A DNA stretch of 64,000 nucleotides. It comes from Pseudomonadota bacterium (GTDB lineage Bacteria > Bdellovibrionota_B > Oligoflexia > Silvanigrellales > Silvanigrellaceae). The stretch lies in assembly GCA_009926615.1 (NCBI GenBank), contig RFOM01000001.1, positions 62,001 through 126,000 on the forward strand. Reading direction: 5' to 3'. The notes beneath the pieces are model-generated. The model was not told the origin of the DNA. It saw only the letters and a program-made list of their open reading frames with translations, and ran no database searches. Position numbers and translations under genes: made by a program. Shown one piece after another: positions 1-8,834 of this stretch (positions are counted from its first letter, which is position 1; each line of letters starts with the position of its first letter).

Positions 1-846
1 TTGTTCCTGAGCTCGCGCCGCCTCTGGGGAAGAATCTCCCTGCCCCCGCGTTGCAGCCTCGTCAACCGGCACCACGATCAGCTGCCTGCTGTCTTTTTTT
101 TCTGTCTTATCGTCAGCGGCAGGCTGTTTTTTTTCGTCTTTCAAGTCCGGAACTGACGCGTCCTGAGAGCGTTCCGCAGAAGTCTCACGGGCACCGTTTC
201 CGGATTCCTTTTGCTGTGCTGACGGAGTCTGCGGACGGGCGGGAGATGCGACTTGTGAATCCGAAGGTGTCTCGTCAACAATGTAAATTTTTCGTTTTTC
301 CGGTTCGAGGGCAATCCTGTTAAAAAGTTCAACAGGCCACGCAAGACTGTCGCAGGGCGACGCATCCGACTGAGCAAGCTTCGTACGGCAATCGACAACC
401 TGCTGAAGTGTAAAAGGGCCGTAAACCAAACCCGATGAACCGCACGTTCCTCCGCTCATCGGGGTTGTTCCTGAAGGACACCCACCGCTGTACGAGGAAA
501 CCAGTTTCATGAATATCTCAGCCGGCCAATCCTGCTGCTGGACACAGGTTCCCGCCTGCGCGGGAAAAGTCGAGCGGCAGACTTCCTGAAGTTCAGCCGG
601 AAAGGGACCCAAAACAAATCCTCCGGTCGTCACACACCGGCGGGGATTTCTGAAAAAACTTGAACCTTCAGGGCAAACGGCGGGTTGGTCGGGTGCAGCC
701 GGAATTTCCGCTGTTTTGGGTTTAGCGGTCTCTTCGGGTTTAGCGGATTTTCCCGCACTTTTGCTGACACACGCCGAAATGCTCAACAGTGCACTCATGC
801 AACTGACTGAATTGAGAATTGTCAAAGCAAGTGCAGGACGGTTCAC
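1..846 (-). CDS. Cysteine-repeat lipoprotein, 3' end beyond window
   Basis: The reading frame is open from a GTG at 846-844 to the left edge, so the C-terminus is not in the window (282 codons seen). A GGAG lies seven bases before the GTG. The N-terminus has an Arg, a hydrophobic stretch and a lipobox ending SISAC (Cys26), which predicts a lipoprotein. Residues about 56-118 and 121-178 are two copies of one unit with four cysteines each (Cys58, 71, 90, 101 and Cys123, 135, 153, 165), a shared GPF motif and a WP-x-E motif after the last cysteine. The rest, after about residue 185, is Glu/Lys/Ser/Pro-rich and probably disordered. It lies 97 bases after the membrane protein gene at 943-2793 and probably belongs to that operon. 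I recognise no family and suggest only an envelope location. Confidence 0.7.
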   Translation of the reverse strand, partial: MNRPALALTILNSVSCMSALLSISACVSKSAGKSAKPEETAKPKTAEIPAAPDQPAVCPEGSSFFRNPRRCVTTGGFVLGPFPAELQEVCRSTFPAQAGTCVQQQDWPAEIFMKLVSSYSGGCPSGTTPMSGGTCGSSGLVYGPFTLQQVVDCRTKLAQSDASPCDSLAWPVELFNRIALEPEKRKIYIVDETPSDSQVASPARPQTPSAQQKESGNGARETSAERSQDASVPDLKDEKKQPAADDKTEKKDSRQLIVVPVDEAATRGQGDSSPEAARAQEQ

Positions 847-942
847 CGCAGAACTCCAATCACCCAAAACAAGAGAGCACATACTCCAAAGTCTACTCTT
901 GCAGTGCATGACCTCAAAACAGACCGGAGGTGTCAAAATAAT

Positions 943-2793
943 TCAGGGAGGACGCCCTTCAAGCGTTTGTCTGTAGGAACGCAGGCAGACACGCATATAT
1001 TCAACCGCCTGAGCAATGTCGAAGCCATGCCGGACACATGTGCCGGTATGCCAGACAGGCGTCAGCACAACCGTGACATCAGAATTGGAAAAAATCGTTT
1101 CCGGATTGCCCTTGTCGAACAAAACCGGCTCCATGTTGCTGCTGACGAGGTTTGGACTCTCAAAAGACAGCGCCGCAATTTTCCCGCCGACCCGCCGAAA
1201 AAAACGCGCTTTTGCAGCCGACAGCCGGATGGTCGCCGTCAGCACATTCTCTGCGGCAGGAGCTGCAAAAACAGCGATCGCCGCACATGCAGCCGCATGA
1301 AAAAAAACAATCCAGCGGACAATTCCGGATGTAAAAATGCGTCCCGTCTGTCCGCGCTGTGCCAGCCTTGCACACCGCATGTTCACAAGTATTGCAGCCG
1401 GCAGCAAAAACAATGCAGCACCCGAAAATCCCGCGGTCAACATCAACGAATCGTCCAGCCAAGTTTCAAGCAAAGCCGAATTTTTGGGTGACAAAGGAAT
1501 AAAACCCGAGAGGACCGGTTCCCAAAGAACTACAAATGCTGCAGCAAGAAACAGACACAGCGGTAGAATAAACGGAATCAACGAGAGGCACTTCCGGATG
1601 GCGGCAAGCGTTTTAAGCTTTGTCTGTTTCTGAAATGCAAATCCGCCGGCAGAGGCCAAGAATGCCAGTGCGGGCAAAAAGGTCCACGCTCCGGCGATAC
1701 GGCCGTGTCCAACCAGCAAAAAGGCCAAAAAATAAACACCGCTTGCTGCAGTCAGCCATACGCGCGAAGCAGCGTCGGCCCGCTCCGGAACGATTGGACG
1801 TGAGGTCAGAAAATTCTTCTCTTCAGGGGCGAAAAACACGGGAAAAAACACCCAGACAAAAAGAAGAGAACAACCGGACAACAACAAAAAAATTACGGCC
1901 GTCAGAGACGCAGCGATGTTATCCAAAGTCAATTCGCTGAGGTAGACGGGAGAAAGTCCTGCGTGGAAAGCCGAAGCGGATTCTCCTGAAGATGTTCCAA
2001 AACCGAAAATTTGATTGAACAAATATGCAACCGTCGTGGCGATTACAAGCTGCGGCAAAAAATACAGCCATTCGGCAAATTTCTTTCGGGCGGGCAAATC
2101 TGCAAGCAAAACGAAGATAATTGAGATCAGCAACGGATAAACAACACCCGACATACCGAAAAATATCGAATGCCCTGCGAGCGCTGCTGCCGAACCTGCG
2201 GTCGAATAAATTGAATTTTTGGAGAAAGTCGTTCTCTGCCGGATCCTGAGCAGCTCAAAGCAAAGAAATGATGTAACAAAAAAAGAATAAATCAAATCCG
2301 GAAGCAACGCCGACGAAGTCATCAGGGGAAATGTTCCCATCAGCAAAAAATAAACCGGAGATATTTCGAAATTTGCGGATGTTGCTTCGGACAGAAGAGA
2401 ATTCCCGGTCCTCCGCCGGATCAAAATCCAAGTCCGTTGCAGAGCAAAGGCAATCAGAAGCACGAATGCAAAACCAAAAGATCGGGCTGCAAAAGCAGAC
2501 ATCGGCTCGGCCGGACCGTCAATAACAGAGCTCCAGAGCGAGACCGATTTCACAAATAAAGGAGACGCATAATCAAAAGCAGCGCCATTGAAAGTGACAT
2601 TTGTCTGCGAGTGAGCGGCGGTTTTTGTTTCCTCGGCCATCCGCCGGAAAAGTGATTCCTCAAAATCAAAAGGTTCGATCGCGAAAGAACGGAATACAGC
2701 AAGAAAAAGAAATCCGCAGATCAGCAGCTTGAGCGCCGGATTTGACAGTAACCTTAAGACCCGCCTCATTCGCGCAAGACTAGATTCCGTCAT
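943..2793 (-). CDS. Polytopic inner-membrane protein, possibly GT-C glycosyltransferase-like
   Basis: A 616-residue protein with one N-terminal membrane segment (about 20-40), a loop with an acidic stretch (FDFEESLFRRM), then roughly ten further hydrophobic segments up to about residue 530 and a soluble C-terminal tail of about 90 residues. An acidic motif in the first loop followed by many membrane helices is the layout of GT-C glycosyltransferases such as the ArnT/PMT group, where that loop holds the catalytic Asp or Glu. The similarity is in layout only, so the function is inference. The start overlaps the end of the TrmJ-like gene by 14 bases, indicating translational coupling. The Cys-repeat lipoprotein follows. 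Confidence 0.6.
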   Translation of the reverse strand: MTESSLARMRRVLRLLSNPALKLLICGFLFLAVFRSFAIEPFDFEESLFRRMAEETKTAAHSQTNVTFNGAAFDYASPLFVKSVSLWSSVIDGPAEPMSAFAARSFGFAFVLLIAFALQRTWILIRRRTGNSLLSEATSANFEISPVYFLLMGTFPLMTSSALLPDLIYSFFVTSFLCFELLRIRQRTTFSKNSIYSTAGSAAALAGHSIFFGMSGVVYPLLISIIFVLLADLPARKKFAEWLYFLPQLVIATTVAYLFNQIFGFGTSSGESASAFHAGLSPVYLSELTLDNIAASLTAVIFLLLSGCSLLFVWVFFPVFFAPEEKNFLTSRPIVPERADAASRVWLTAASGVYFLAFLLVGHGRIAGAWTFLPALAFLASAGGFAFQKQTKLKTLAAIRKCLSLIPFILPLCLFLAAAFVVLWEPVLSGFIPLSPKNSALLETWLDDSLMLTAGFSGAALFLLPAAILVNMRCARLAQRGQTGRIFTSGIVRWIVFFHAAACAAIAVFAAPAAENVLTATIRLSAAKARFFRRVGGKIAALSFESPNLVSSNMEPVLFDKGNPETIFSNSDVTVVLTPVWHTGTCVRHGFDIAQAVEYMRVCLRSYRQTLEGRPP

Positions 2794-3541
2794 GACCGTT
2801 GTCTTTCCTTGTTTTCCGGATTCCCAAGGCCATTTGGATCTGACTCAGAAAACCGCGAAACATATTGCCTTCACGTTCAGTCAGTGCCGCACGGTTCAGG
2901 ACGCGGTGAAAATAATGCAACAGTCTGTCCGGATTGCCCGCGCGTGTCAGCCCGATGTCAACCATCGTCTGCCGCCAATGGCCGACAAGATGAATAAGGC
3001 TTTCGGCCGTTATCGGCTTTTCATCTTCAAACCGTGTCGTCACTTTTGGTTTTTGCTGATCATCAGACAAACCGTTCCAAAGACATCCCGCCAAGACAAC
3101 TCCGACGGCCTGACTCAAATTCAGTGAAGGAACCGACGGGTGAGTCGGCAGCGTGCAAACTGCCGAACAAAGGGTCAGGTCTTCCTGCGATAAGCCCGTA
3201 TCTTCAGGCCCGAAGACCAAATCAATACGCCCTTCTCTTCGAGCACATGAGGACAGATCATTCCAGCCGAGATCAGGACGGCGCATATCTCCGGTTCGGC
3301 GCGAAAAACCGATGGCAAAAGACGACCCTTCAAGAGCCTCTTTCAGGTTTTGTCTGATCACAAAAGTCTCGAGCAAATTTGCGGCATGTGACGTGGCAAG
3401 TGCCTTTGCTTCCGAAGAGAAAACCTCACATCGCGGTGAGACAACGACCACGTCCTGAATTCCAAAATTTCCGGCAAGTCTGGCAATCGAACCAATATTC
3501 GACGAGTGCATAGGATTGACAACGACTATGCGAAGGCTCAC
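2780..3541 (-). CDS. SpoU/TrmD-superfamily RNA 2'-O-methyltransferase, TrmJ-like
   Basis: A 253-residue protein with all SPOUT motifs of the TrmJ subfamily: VVVNPMHSSNIGSIARL at the N-terminus, LVFGPEDTGLSQEDL near residue 110 and PSVPSLNLSQAVGVVL near residue 140, which form the knotted S-adenosylmethionine site. TrmJ methylates the ribose of position 32 in tRNA; related proteins act on other RNAs, so the target is inference. The length matches TrmJ with its C-terminal extension. The start is GTG at 3541-3539, overlapping the upstream TGA as GTGA, with GAGGA nine bases upstream. Confidence 0.85.
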   Translation of the reverse strand: MSLRIVVVNPMHSSNIGSIARLAGNFGIQDVVVVSPRCEVFSSEAKALATSHAANLLETFVIRQNLKEALEGSSFAIGFSRRTGDMRRPDLGWNDLSSCARREGRIDLVFGPEDTGLSQEDLTLCSAVCTLPTHPSVPSLNLSQAVGVVLAGCLWNGLSDDQQKPKVTTRFEDEKPITAESLIHLVGHWRQTMVDIGLTRAGNPDRLLHYFHRVLNRAALTEREGNMFRGFLSQIQMALGIRKTRKDNGHDGI

Positions 3542-4224
3542 TGACTCAATTCCTCTGCAAAAAGTTCATGCAGCTTGTTTTGGGCAGCTGCAGACGCCGT
3601 TTCATGATTCAATTTCCACTCGTCATGGGCAGCAGAACCCACACGGTTACTGACCCCCAAAACACCATTCCATCGGATGTTATGTGACAAGGCGGCAAGT
3701 GCAACCCCATAAATTTCGAGGTTCTCAAGTTCGGCAAACCCCGAAAACCGGGTTGCAGCCACATGGTCAAGAGTAATTCCGGGGGTCGAGACTGCACGCA
3801 AAGCGGCTTCAGCTGCATGCACTCCGCCGATTCCGGACGAATGCAGCTGTTCGAATCTGTCTGTCTTTGGAAGATATGCCAGACCGGCGGCCATCGCCGA
3901 GTCCGTCCAAAGAGCCGAAGAAACGGCATGAGCCGAATTCAAGCCGTAATCCGGCCGGTAAGCTCCCGCGGTCGCGACGAAATAAACTGATTTGGACACT
4001 GCTCCCGCAGCAGAGGCAGAAGTCAGTGCGGAACCGAGTGCGAGTGCGGCACGCGGAGTCCCCACTCCGGTCGTTAAAAAAGCGTATGGACCGCACACCT
4101 GCAGGTTGGGACTGAATCTTTCCAACTTGCGTCCGCGCGACAGCTGCCCGATGAGTAAACTTTGTTCCGGAAGCCAAGCCGAGACAATCCAAGTTCGAAT
4201 TTCTGACATCTTTGAATCAGTCAT
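3538..4224 (-). CDS. Nucleoside phosphorylase-fold enzyme, futalosine hydrolase-like
   Basis: A protein of about 228 residues of the PNP/UDP phosphorylase fold. Visible motifs are the N-terminal glycine-rich stretch (TTGVGTPRAALALG), the nucleoside-binding ENLEIYGVALAA, and the C-terminal VSNRVGSAAHDEW. The last is like the conserved SNxxG...W region of futalosine hydrolase (MqnB) in the alternative menaquinone pathway; MTA/SAH nucleosidases share the fold. Start chosen at 4224, where ATG overlaps the stop of the ABC-F gene by eight bases; an internal ATG at 4209 is possible. No other menaquinone gene is near, so the substrate remains uncertain. Confidence 0.7.
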   Translation of the reverse strand: MTDSKMSEIRTWIVSAWLPEQSLLIGQLSRGRKLERFSPNLQVCGPYAFLTTGVGTPRAALALGSALTSASAAGAVSKSVYFVATAGAYRPDYGLNSAHAVSSALWTDSAMAAGLAYLPKTDRFEQLHSSGIGGVHAAEAALRAVSTPGITLDHVAATRFSGFAELENLEIYGVALAALSHNIRWNGVLGVSNRVGSAAHDEWKLNHETASAAAQNKLHELFAEELSQ

Positions 4225-6184
4225 TTTCGCCGTCCGCTTCACATTTTTGCAACAATTCGTTCGCCTCAAACCACGAGGTCTCGGTTTCCGTCAATTGGGC
4301 ACGCAGTTCCCCGATCTGCAACGATGCCTGATGCGCCCTCTGATAGTCACTGCCGGCGTCGTTGATTTCTGCTTCGCAGGCTTCAATTCGTTCCTGCATT
4401 TGCTGCATCTTCATCTCCAAATCAGAGATCCTTCTCGCCAGTTTCTGCTTTTCGCGTTTTTCCGCCTGCGCATCCATCCGTTGCCGGACGCGGGCTTCCT
4501 TGCCGGATGACTCTGTTCCCGAATCGGCGGAAGACATCCCGCCCTGCACGGAAGTATTTTCAAGAATGTTCGGAAAACCCGAAATCTTCGCCAACCTCGG
4601 ATAGTCGTCCAGATTTCCCTCGAAAAGGGCATTTTGACCACCCTGCAACATGACAAAAATATGCGTTGCAAAGGAATTTATAAATTCGCGATCGTGGCTG
4701 ACACAAAGAATTGTGCCCTCATAGTCCTGCAGCGCCTCGGATAAGATTTCCGCACTCGACATATCAAGATGGTTTGTCGGCTCGTCAAGAATCAGAAAAT
4801 TTGCATTGCGCGACAACAAGACAGCAAGTCCGACACGATTCTTTTCCCCGCCCGACAACACTTCGATCTTCTTGTAGACATCATCACCGCGAAAAAGGAA
4901 ACTGCCCAGCAAAGAACGCGCTTCCCGCTCGCTGAGGTCGGTCCTGCGCTGCACATTCTCGAGTACACTTCTGTCGCGGTCCAGAACGCTCACCTGTTCC
5001 TGAGCAAAATAAGCCGGAGAAACCTGATAACCGTATTCAAAAGAACCGGAAATTTTTTCGAGATTTCCCGAAATGGTCTCAAGAAGAGTTGACTTGCCGA
5101 TCCCGTTGGCACCGATGATGCAGATTTTCTGACCGCGCAATACATTGAGTTGAAGTTCCTTCGCCAGCGGCTTGCCTTCCGAATATCCGATCGTCATCCG
5201 GTTGACCCGAAGCACCTCTTTTCCGCTCGGCGCAGGAGCTTTGAACTGAAAGGCAACCTCATTTTCCTTCTGCGGAATATTGATTTCATCCTCAAGGTCC
5301 TGAAGGCGTGCAAGCATTTTAACCCGCGCCTGTGCCTGTCGGGCTTTGGTCGCCTTTGCCCCGAAGCGTTCTATGAAGCGGGTCAGATCCGCTTTGCGGC
5401 GGGCAATGGCTTCGGCTTTCGAAACATCCTGCTGCTCGGCAAGTTCCTTCTGGTCCAAAAATGAATCAAAATTTCCTTTGTATATCCTTAACTGTCCGCC
5501 GGAAATATGAGCCGTCACTGTTGACAGCCGGTTGAGAAGGCCGCGATCGTGGGAAACAAACAAAAGACATCCGGAGAAATTCATCAGAAAATTCTCAACC
5601 CAGACCAAACTTGGCAGGTCAAGATGGTTTGTCGGTTCGTCCAAAACCAGAAAATCAGGTTCGTTCAAAAAAACTTTGGCCAGCTCAAGTCGCATGCGCC
5701 AGCCGCCTGAAAGCGTCCGAGGATCGGAATCAAATTGTTCATTTGAAAATCCAAGACCGGCAAGAATTCCCCGCGCGCGGCTTTCGACAATCAGACCGCC
5801 TGAGTCGGCAAAAGCCTTTTGGGCGCGTTCGAACGCATCCAGCGCGGCAGCAGTTCCCTGCTCAACAAGAGCAGTCTGCGCGCGCTCCCGCCTTTCACCC
5901 AGTTCACGCAATTTATGATGACCATCAATACATTCATGAATTATTGATGCTTTGGGATGTGCGTTGGGTTCCTGCGGAAGATACCCCAAGACGCACTCGC
6001 GCGGCCTGATGATTTGACCCGCATCATAGTCCTCAAGGCCGCAAATAATATTGAGCAGTGTTGTTTTACCGGCACCGTTCGCTCCGACAAGAGCAATCCG
6101 CTCGCCGGCCGGAAAATGGTAAGTCGCGTCTTTGAGAATAACTCTCGGACCAAAAGCCTTGCCGATATTCTCGATGCGAATCAC
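4217..6184 (-). CDS. ABC-F family ATPase (YheS/Uup type)
   Basis: A 655-residue soluble protein with two ABC domains and no membrane segments, as in the ABC-F class that works on the ribosome rather than in transport. The first domain has Walker A GANGAGKTT (34-42), signature LSGGW (158-162) and Walker B with DEP at 182-184. The second has GANGIGKST near residue 350, then LSGGE and LILDEPTNHLD. The linker is Lys/Arg/Gln-rich (RQAQARVKMLARL), and residues after about 570 form the charged coiled coil seen in Uup-like members. Length and linker fit the YheS/Uup group better than EttA. ATGA overlap with the upstream hydrolase gene shows coupling. Confidence 0.9.
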   Translation of the reverse strand: MIRIENIGKAFGPRVILKDATYHFPAGERIALVGANGAGKTTLLNIICGLEDYDAGQIIRPRECVLGYLPQEPNAHPKASIIHECIDGHHKLRELGERRERAQTALVEQGTAAALDAFERAQKAFADSGGLIVESRARGILAGLGFSNEQFDSDPRTLSGGWRMRLELAKVFLNEPDFLVLDEPTNHLDLPSLVWVENFLMNFSGCLLFVSHDRGLLNRLSTVTAHISGGQLRIYKGNFDSFLDQKELAEQQDVSKAEAIARRKADLTRFIERFGAKATKARQAQARVKMLARLQDLEDEINIPQKENEVAFQFKAPAPSGKEVLRVNRMTIGYSEGKPLAKELQLNVLRGQKICIIGANGIGKSTLLETISGNLEKISGSFEYGYQVSPAYFAQEQVSVLDRDRSVLENVQRRTDLSEREARSLLGSFLFRGDDVYKKIEVLSGGEKNRVGLAVLLSRNANFLILDEPTNHLDMSSAEILSEALQDYEGTILCVSHDREFINSFATHIFVMLQGGQNALFEGNLDDYPRLAKISGFPNILENTSVQGGMSSADSGTESSGKEARVRQRMDAQAEKREKQKLARRISDLEMKMQQMQERIEACEAEINDAGSDYQRAHQASLQIGELRAQLTETETSWFEANELLQKCEADGEND

Positions 6185-7074
6185 CCGACAAGCCCCCGCG
6201 CATCTATCCAGCGGTGAAATTCGCTCACCGCCTTTTCACGGAACTGCGGAAGCTCGTTGAAAATTTCGTGGCCCGCGTTCGCGATTTCGACAGTACGCAG
6301 GCGCTGCTTGGCAAACAGAGGAGCAATTGCACGGGTCTTGGCAGAATCTACAAGTTTATCGCCGCCTGCAAAAACAAGAGTCACATCGGCACGAACGCCT
6401 CGGGCGGCGCGCTGAATCATGTCGTCCTGCATGCTTCCCAGAAAGACCGAACCAAATCGGGCGGAGATACTGAAAAGATTCAGTTCATCAGCAAGATATG
6501 CCGCATTGTTTTCAGGATTTTCCGAAATGTTTGCAGGAACAATATCAATAGGCACAGGAGCAAGCGGTGCAATTCTCGGAAGCGCGGCAGCAGCAAATTT
6601 TTTCCACTGGGGAATAGTCTGATTCACGCGGTAACAGGGAGAACTGAGAAACACAGGCGGGCAGGTATCTTGCAGAACCGAAGACGCGTAGGTCAGAAGA
6701 AGACCCCCAAAACTGTGTCCCAGCAACCCGAAAAACAAATCCTGCCGCTGCTGAATTCCAAGAATTGAGCGTGCGTGATTGATGACAAAAAGAACATCCA
6801 GAACAAGTGCGTGCAAATTTTCAGCGTCACCGCGGCGGGGCCCCGATTTGCCGTGTCCGCGAAGATCAAAACAGGCAAACAGCATATTCTTTGAACATGC
6901 TTCGGCTGCCAAATCGGCATATCGGCCGCTGTGCTCACCAAAACCGTGCACGGCAAGAATCAGACCACTTATTTTTGACCCTTGGGATGCAATTTCGGCA
7001 GGCGAGTAGCACCGAAAGAAAAGCTCTGTTCCGTCAAAACTCTTGAGATATTCGGTACGTTCAATTGCTTTCAA
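6181..7074 (-). CDS. Alpha/beta hydrolase, monoacylglycerol lipase/lysophospholipase-like
   Basis: A 297-residue protein of the serine aminopeptidase S33/lysophospholipase family. HGFGEHSG (43-50) is the oxyanion-hole motif, FDLRGHGKS follows, GHSFGG contains the nucleophile Ser121, LVFAGGDKLVD supplies the acid and NAGHEIFNE the His. These are hallmarks of PldB/monoglyceride-lipase enzymes that release fatty acids from glycerides or lysophospholipids. Start chosen as TTG at 7074-7072: a GGAGGA sits six bases upstream, while the longer frame upstream has no good site and adds about 34 residues that fit nothing. No signal peptide is seen. First gene of the leftward operon. Confidence 0.8.
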   Translation of the reverse strand: MKAIERTEYLKSFDGTELFFRCYSPAEIASQGSKISGLILAVHGFGEHSGRYADLAAEACSKNMLFACFDLRGHGKSGPRRGDAENLHALVLDVLFVINHARSILGIQQRQDLFFGLLGHSFGGLLLTYASSVLQDTCPPVFLSSPCYRVNQTIPQWKKFAAAALPRIAPLAPVPIDIVPANISENPENNAAYLADELNLFSISARFGSVFLGSMQDDMIQRAARGVRADVTLVFAGGDKLVDSAKTRAIAPLFAKQRLRTVEIANAGHEIFNELPQFREKAVSEFHRWIDARGLVG

Positions 7075-7209
7075 CGGAACTCCTCCATGAGTGACATTTT
7101 TTTCCGCGCAGGAGATTGGCGAACAGCGGAAAGGTTTAACAAGCAGCAATTCAAGATTCCAACGTAGGCTGAGCAAAGAGTGTCTCGACCTTCAAACAGG
7201 GGGAATCTT

Positions 7210-7995
7210 ATGCTTCGCAGCCTCCAGACAGCTGCTACCGGTATGGAAGCACAGCAACAGCTGATCGACACACTGTCAAACAACATAGCCAACGTCAATA
7301 CGAACGGCTTCAAACGCGGCCGCGTTCATTTTAATGATCTTTTATATCAAAACCTGCGGGCTCCCGGACTCAGCTCTTCCAACGGTACAGTTGCGCCCAG
7401 CGGAGTACAAATCGGCAACGGCGCTCGCGTCGCTTCGATAGAAAAAGCCTTTGAGGAAGGCAGCGTCAAGATCACCAGAAACGACACGGATATGATGATC
7501 AAGGGCAGAGGCTTTTTCCGTATCCAGATGCCCGACGGGACACTTTCCTATACGAGGGACGGTGCTTTCAAACGCTCGCCTGACGGAAGAATTGTCAATC
7601 ACGAGGGCCTGCCGCTGGTTCCCGAAATCGTTGTTCCGCCGAATGCGCTGCGCGTGCAGGTCGGACTTGACGGAGTGGTTACGGCATCGATTCAGGGTGA
7701 ACAGGAACCCAGAAACATCGGCCAGATTCAGGTATCAACATTCATAAATCCTGCAGGACTCAATTCAATCGGCCGCAACTTGTATACCGCCAGCCCTGCC
7801 TCAGGTGAGCCGGTCGTTTCCACTCCCGGTGAAAACGGCACGGGACAGCTTGGTCAGGGAGAGCTGGAGTCGAGCAACGTAAACATTGTCGAAGAAATGG
7901 TGACGATGATTACCGGCCAGCGCGCATACGAACTCAACAGTAAAGTGATTAAGACCGGCGATGACATGCTGGCAACAACCAATCAGATGAGATAA
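7210..7995 (+). CDS. flgG: Flagellar distal rod protein FlgG
   Basis: A 261-residue distal rod subunit. It begins with the rod/hook signature MLRSLQTAATGMEAQQQ, followed by SNNIANVNTNGFKR, and ends with the paired C-terminal motif SNVNIVEEMVTMITGQRAYE. This heptad-rich N/C pairing assembles rod, hook and filament proteins. The length is typical. Start is ATG 7210, preceded by GGGGGA; an in-frame upstream codon at 7180 would add ten unrelated residues. First gene of the ring/rod operon flgG-flgA-flgH-flgI-flgJ. The proximal rod gene flgF, often upstream, is not in the window. Confidence 0.95.
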   Translation: MLRSLQTAATGMEAQQQLIDTLSNNIANVNTNGFKRGRVHFNDLLYQNLRAPGLSSSNGTVAPSGVQIGNGARVASIEKAFEEGSVKITRNDTDMMIKGRGFFRIQMPDGTLSYTRDGAFKRSPDGRIVNHEGLPLVPEIVVPPNALRVQVGLDGVVTASIQGEQEPRNIGQIQVSTFINPAGLNSIGRNLYTASPASGEPVVSTPGENGTGQLGQGELESSNVNIVEEMVTMITGQRAYELNSKVIKTGDDMLATTNQMR

Positions 7996-8000
7996 TAACC

Positions 8001-8834
8001 ATGCTCGCATTCGACTTTCCGCCTGATGCTCCGATCGCGGTCGAGTACATCGGCCTTTCACGGTCTGCATCAGCCGCAGAAAACCAGAAAGACATCCTGC
8101 GGCGCGCCCTCGCGGAGCTTGTTTCCGGAGCGGGAGAGATCTTTGAATTGGATGCAGTCCGCAAACAAAATTCTGCGGCCGAAATGTATATCAAATGTCT
8201 TCAGTGTGAACTCAAGGACGAGGTCGGCGACTTTACTCTTGGTGTTGAGGAAGAGGACAGGTTTCGGCGACTGGGCAATCTGCAGCGATCGCAGTTTAAA
8301 ATTCAAATCAGACGGCCGGCTGTCGCCTCTGCAAAGACGGCTGCGGATTTGGTCTGGAAAGTGGAAATCGGCACGCGCAAACCGGCCTTCTTTCCGGCCC
8401 TGAAAACAGATCTCCTGCCCTCAGACGGACGCCTGACCGTTGCCAACTTTGCAACCCAGAGCTGTATCGAGGGAGTCACCTGCCCTGTGACGAAACTTTA
8501 CCGGAGCGCCGCAGAATGCGGGGAACAGATTAAACTGTGGGTCAACCGGCGAATCGACTCCGTATCTCCGTCGCTGAATCAGCCAAACTCCGCGTTCGTC
8601 ATTCCTGAAAAAATCCCGTTTATAAGTGATGTGCGTTCATCATCCGCGGTACGAATCACGGTTGTATCGAAAGACTCTTCCCTCAGTATCAGGACCAACG
8701 GAAGAGCACTGAAAAGCGGAAGCATAGGAGAGTATATTCCTGTTGAAATATTTTCTTCCGCAAATTCCGGCTCAAAGGGCAAATCGGTAAATGCAATGAT
8801 CGTCGGCGAAGGAGAGGTGCAACTTGTTCGCTGA
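8001..8834 (+). CDS. flgA: P-ring assembly chaperone FlgA-like protein
   Basis: A 277-residue protein between flgG and flgH, the usual place for the P-ring chaperone. The last 70 residues match the FlgA SAF-type domain: VRITVVSKDSSLSIRTNGRA, then KSGSIGEYIPVEIF and NAMIVGEGEVQLV. The first 200 residues are divergent. FlgA normally acts in the periplasm, but the N-terminus here (MLAFDFPPDAPIAVEY) has no basic-hydrophobic signal peptide. The frame upstream of ATG 8001 runs to a TGA at 7962 without any usable start, so a missed signal peptide is not found there. The 3' end overlaps the proposed flgH start. Confidence 0.8.
   Translation: MLAFDFPPDAPIAVEYIGLSRSASAAENQKDILRRALAELVSGAGEIFELDAVRKQNSAAEMYIKCLQCELKDEVGDFTLGVEEEDRFRRLGNLQRSQFKIQIRRPAVASAKTAADLVWKVEIGTRKPAFFPALKTDLLPSDGRLTVANFATQSCIEGVTCPVTKLYRSAAECGEQIKLWVNRRIDSVSPSLNQPNSAFVIPEKIPFISDVRSSSAVRITVVSKDSSLSIRTNGRALKSGSIGEYIPVEIFSSANSGSKGKSVNAMIVGEGEVQLVR

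Noticed and set aside
904-1491. Plus-strand frame of 195 codons
   Set aside because: It overlaps the membrane protein gene on the other strand, whose hydrophobic pattern is clearly real; composition is rich in Arg/Gln/His/Cys as in antisense shadows.
7075-7209. Sigma-54 or sigma-28 promoter before flgG
   Set aside because: The ttggcg stretch near 7115 has no properly spaced TTGC partner, and no TAAA-N15-GCCGATAA-like pattern is present.
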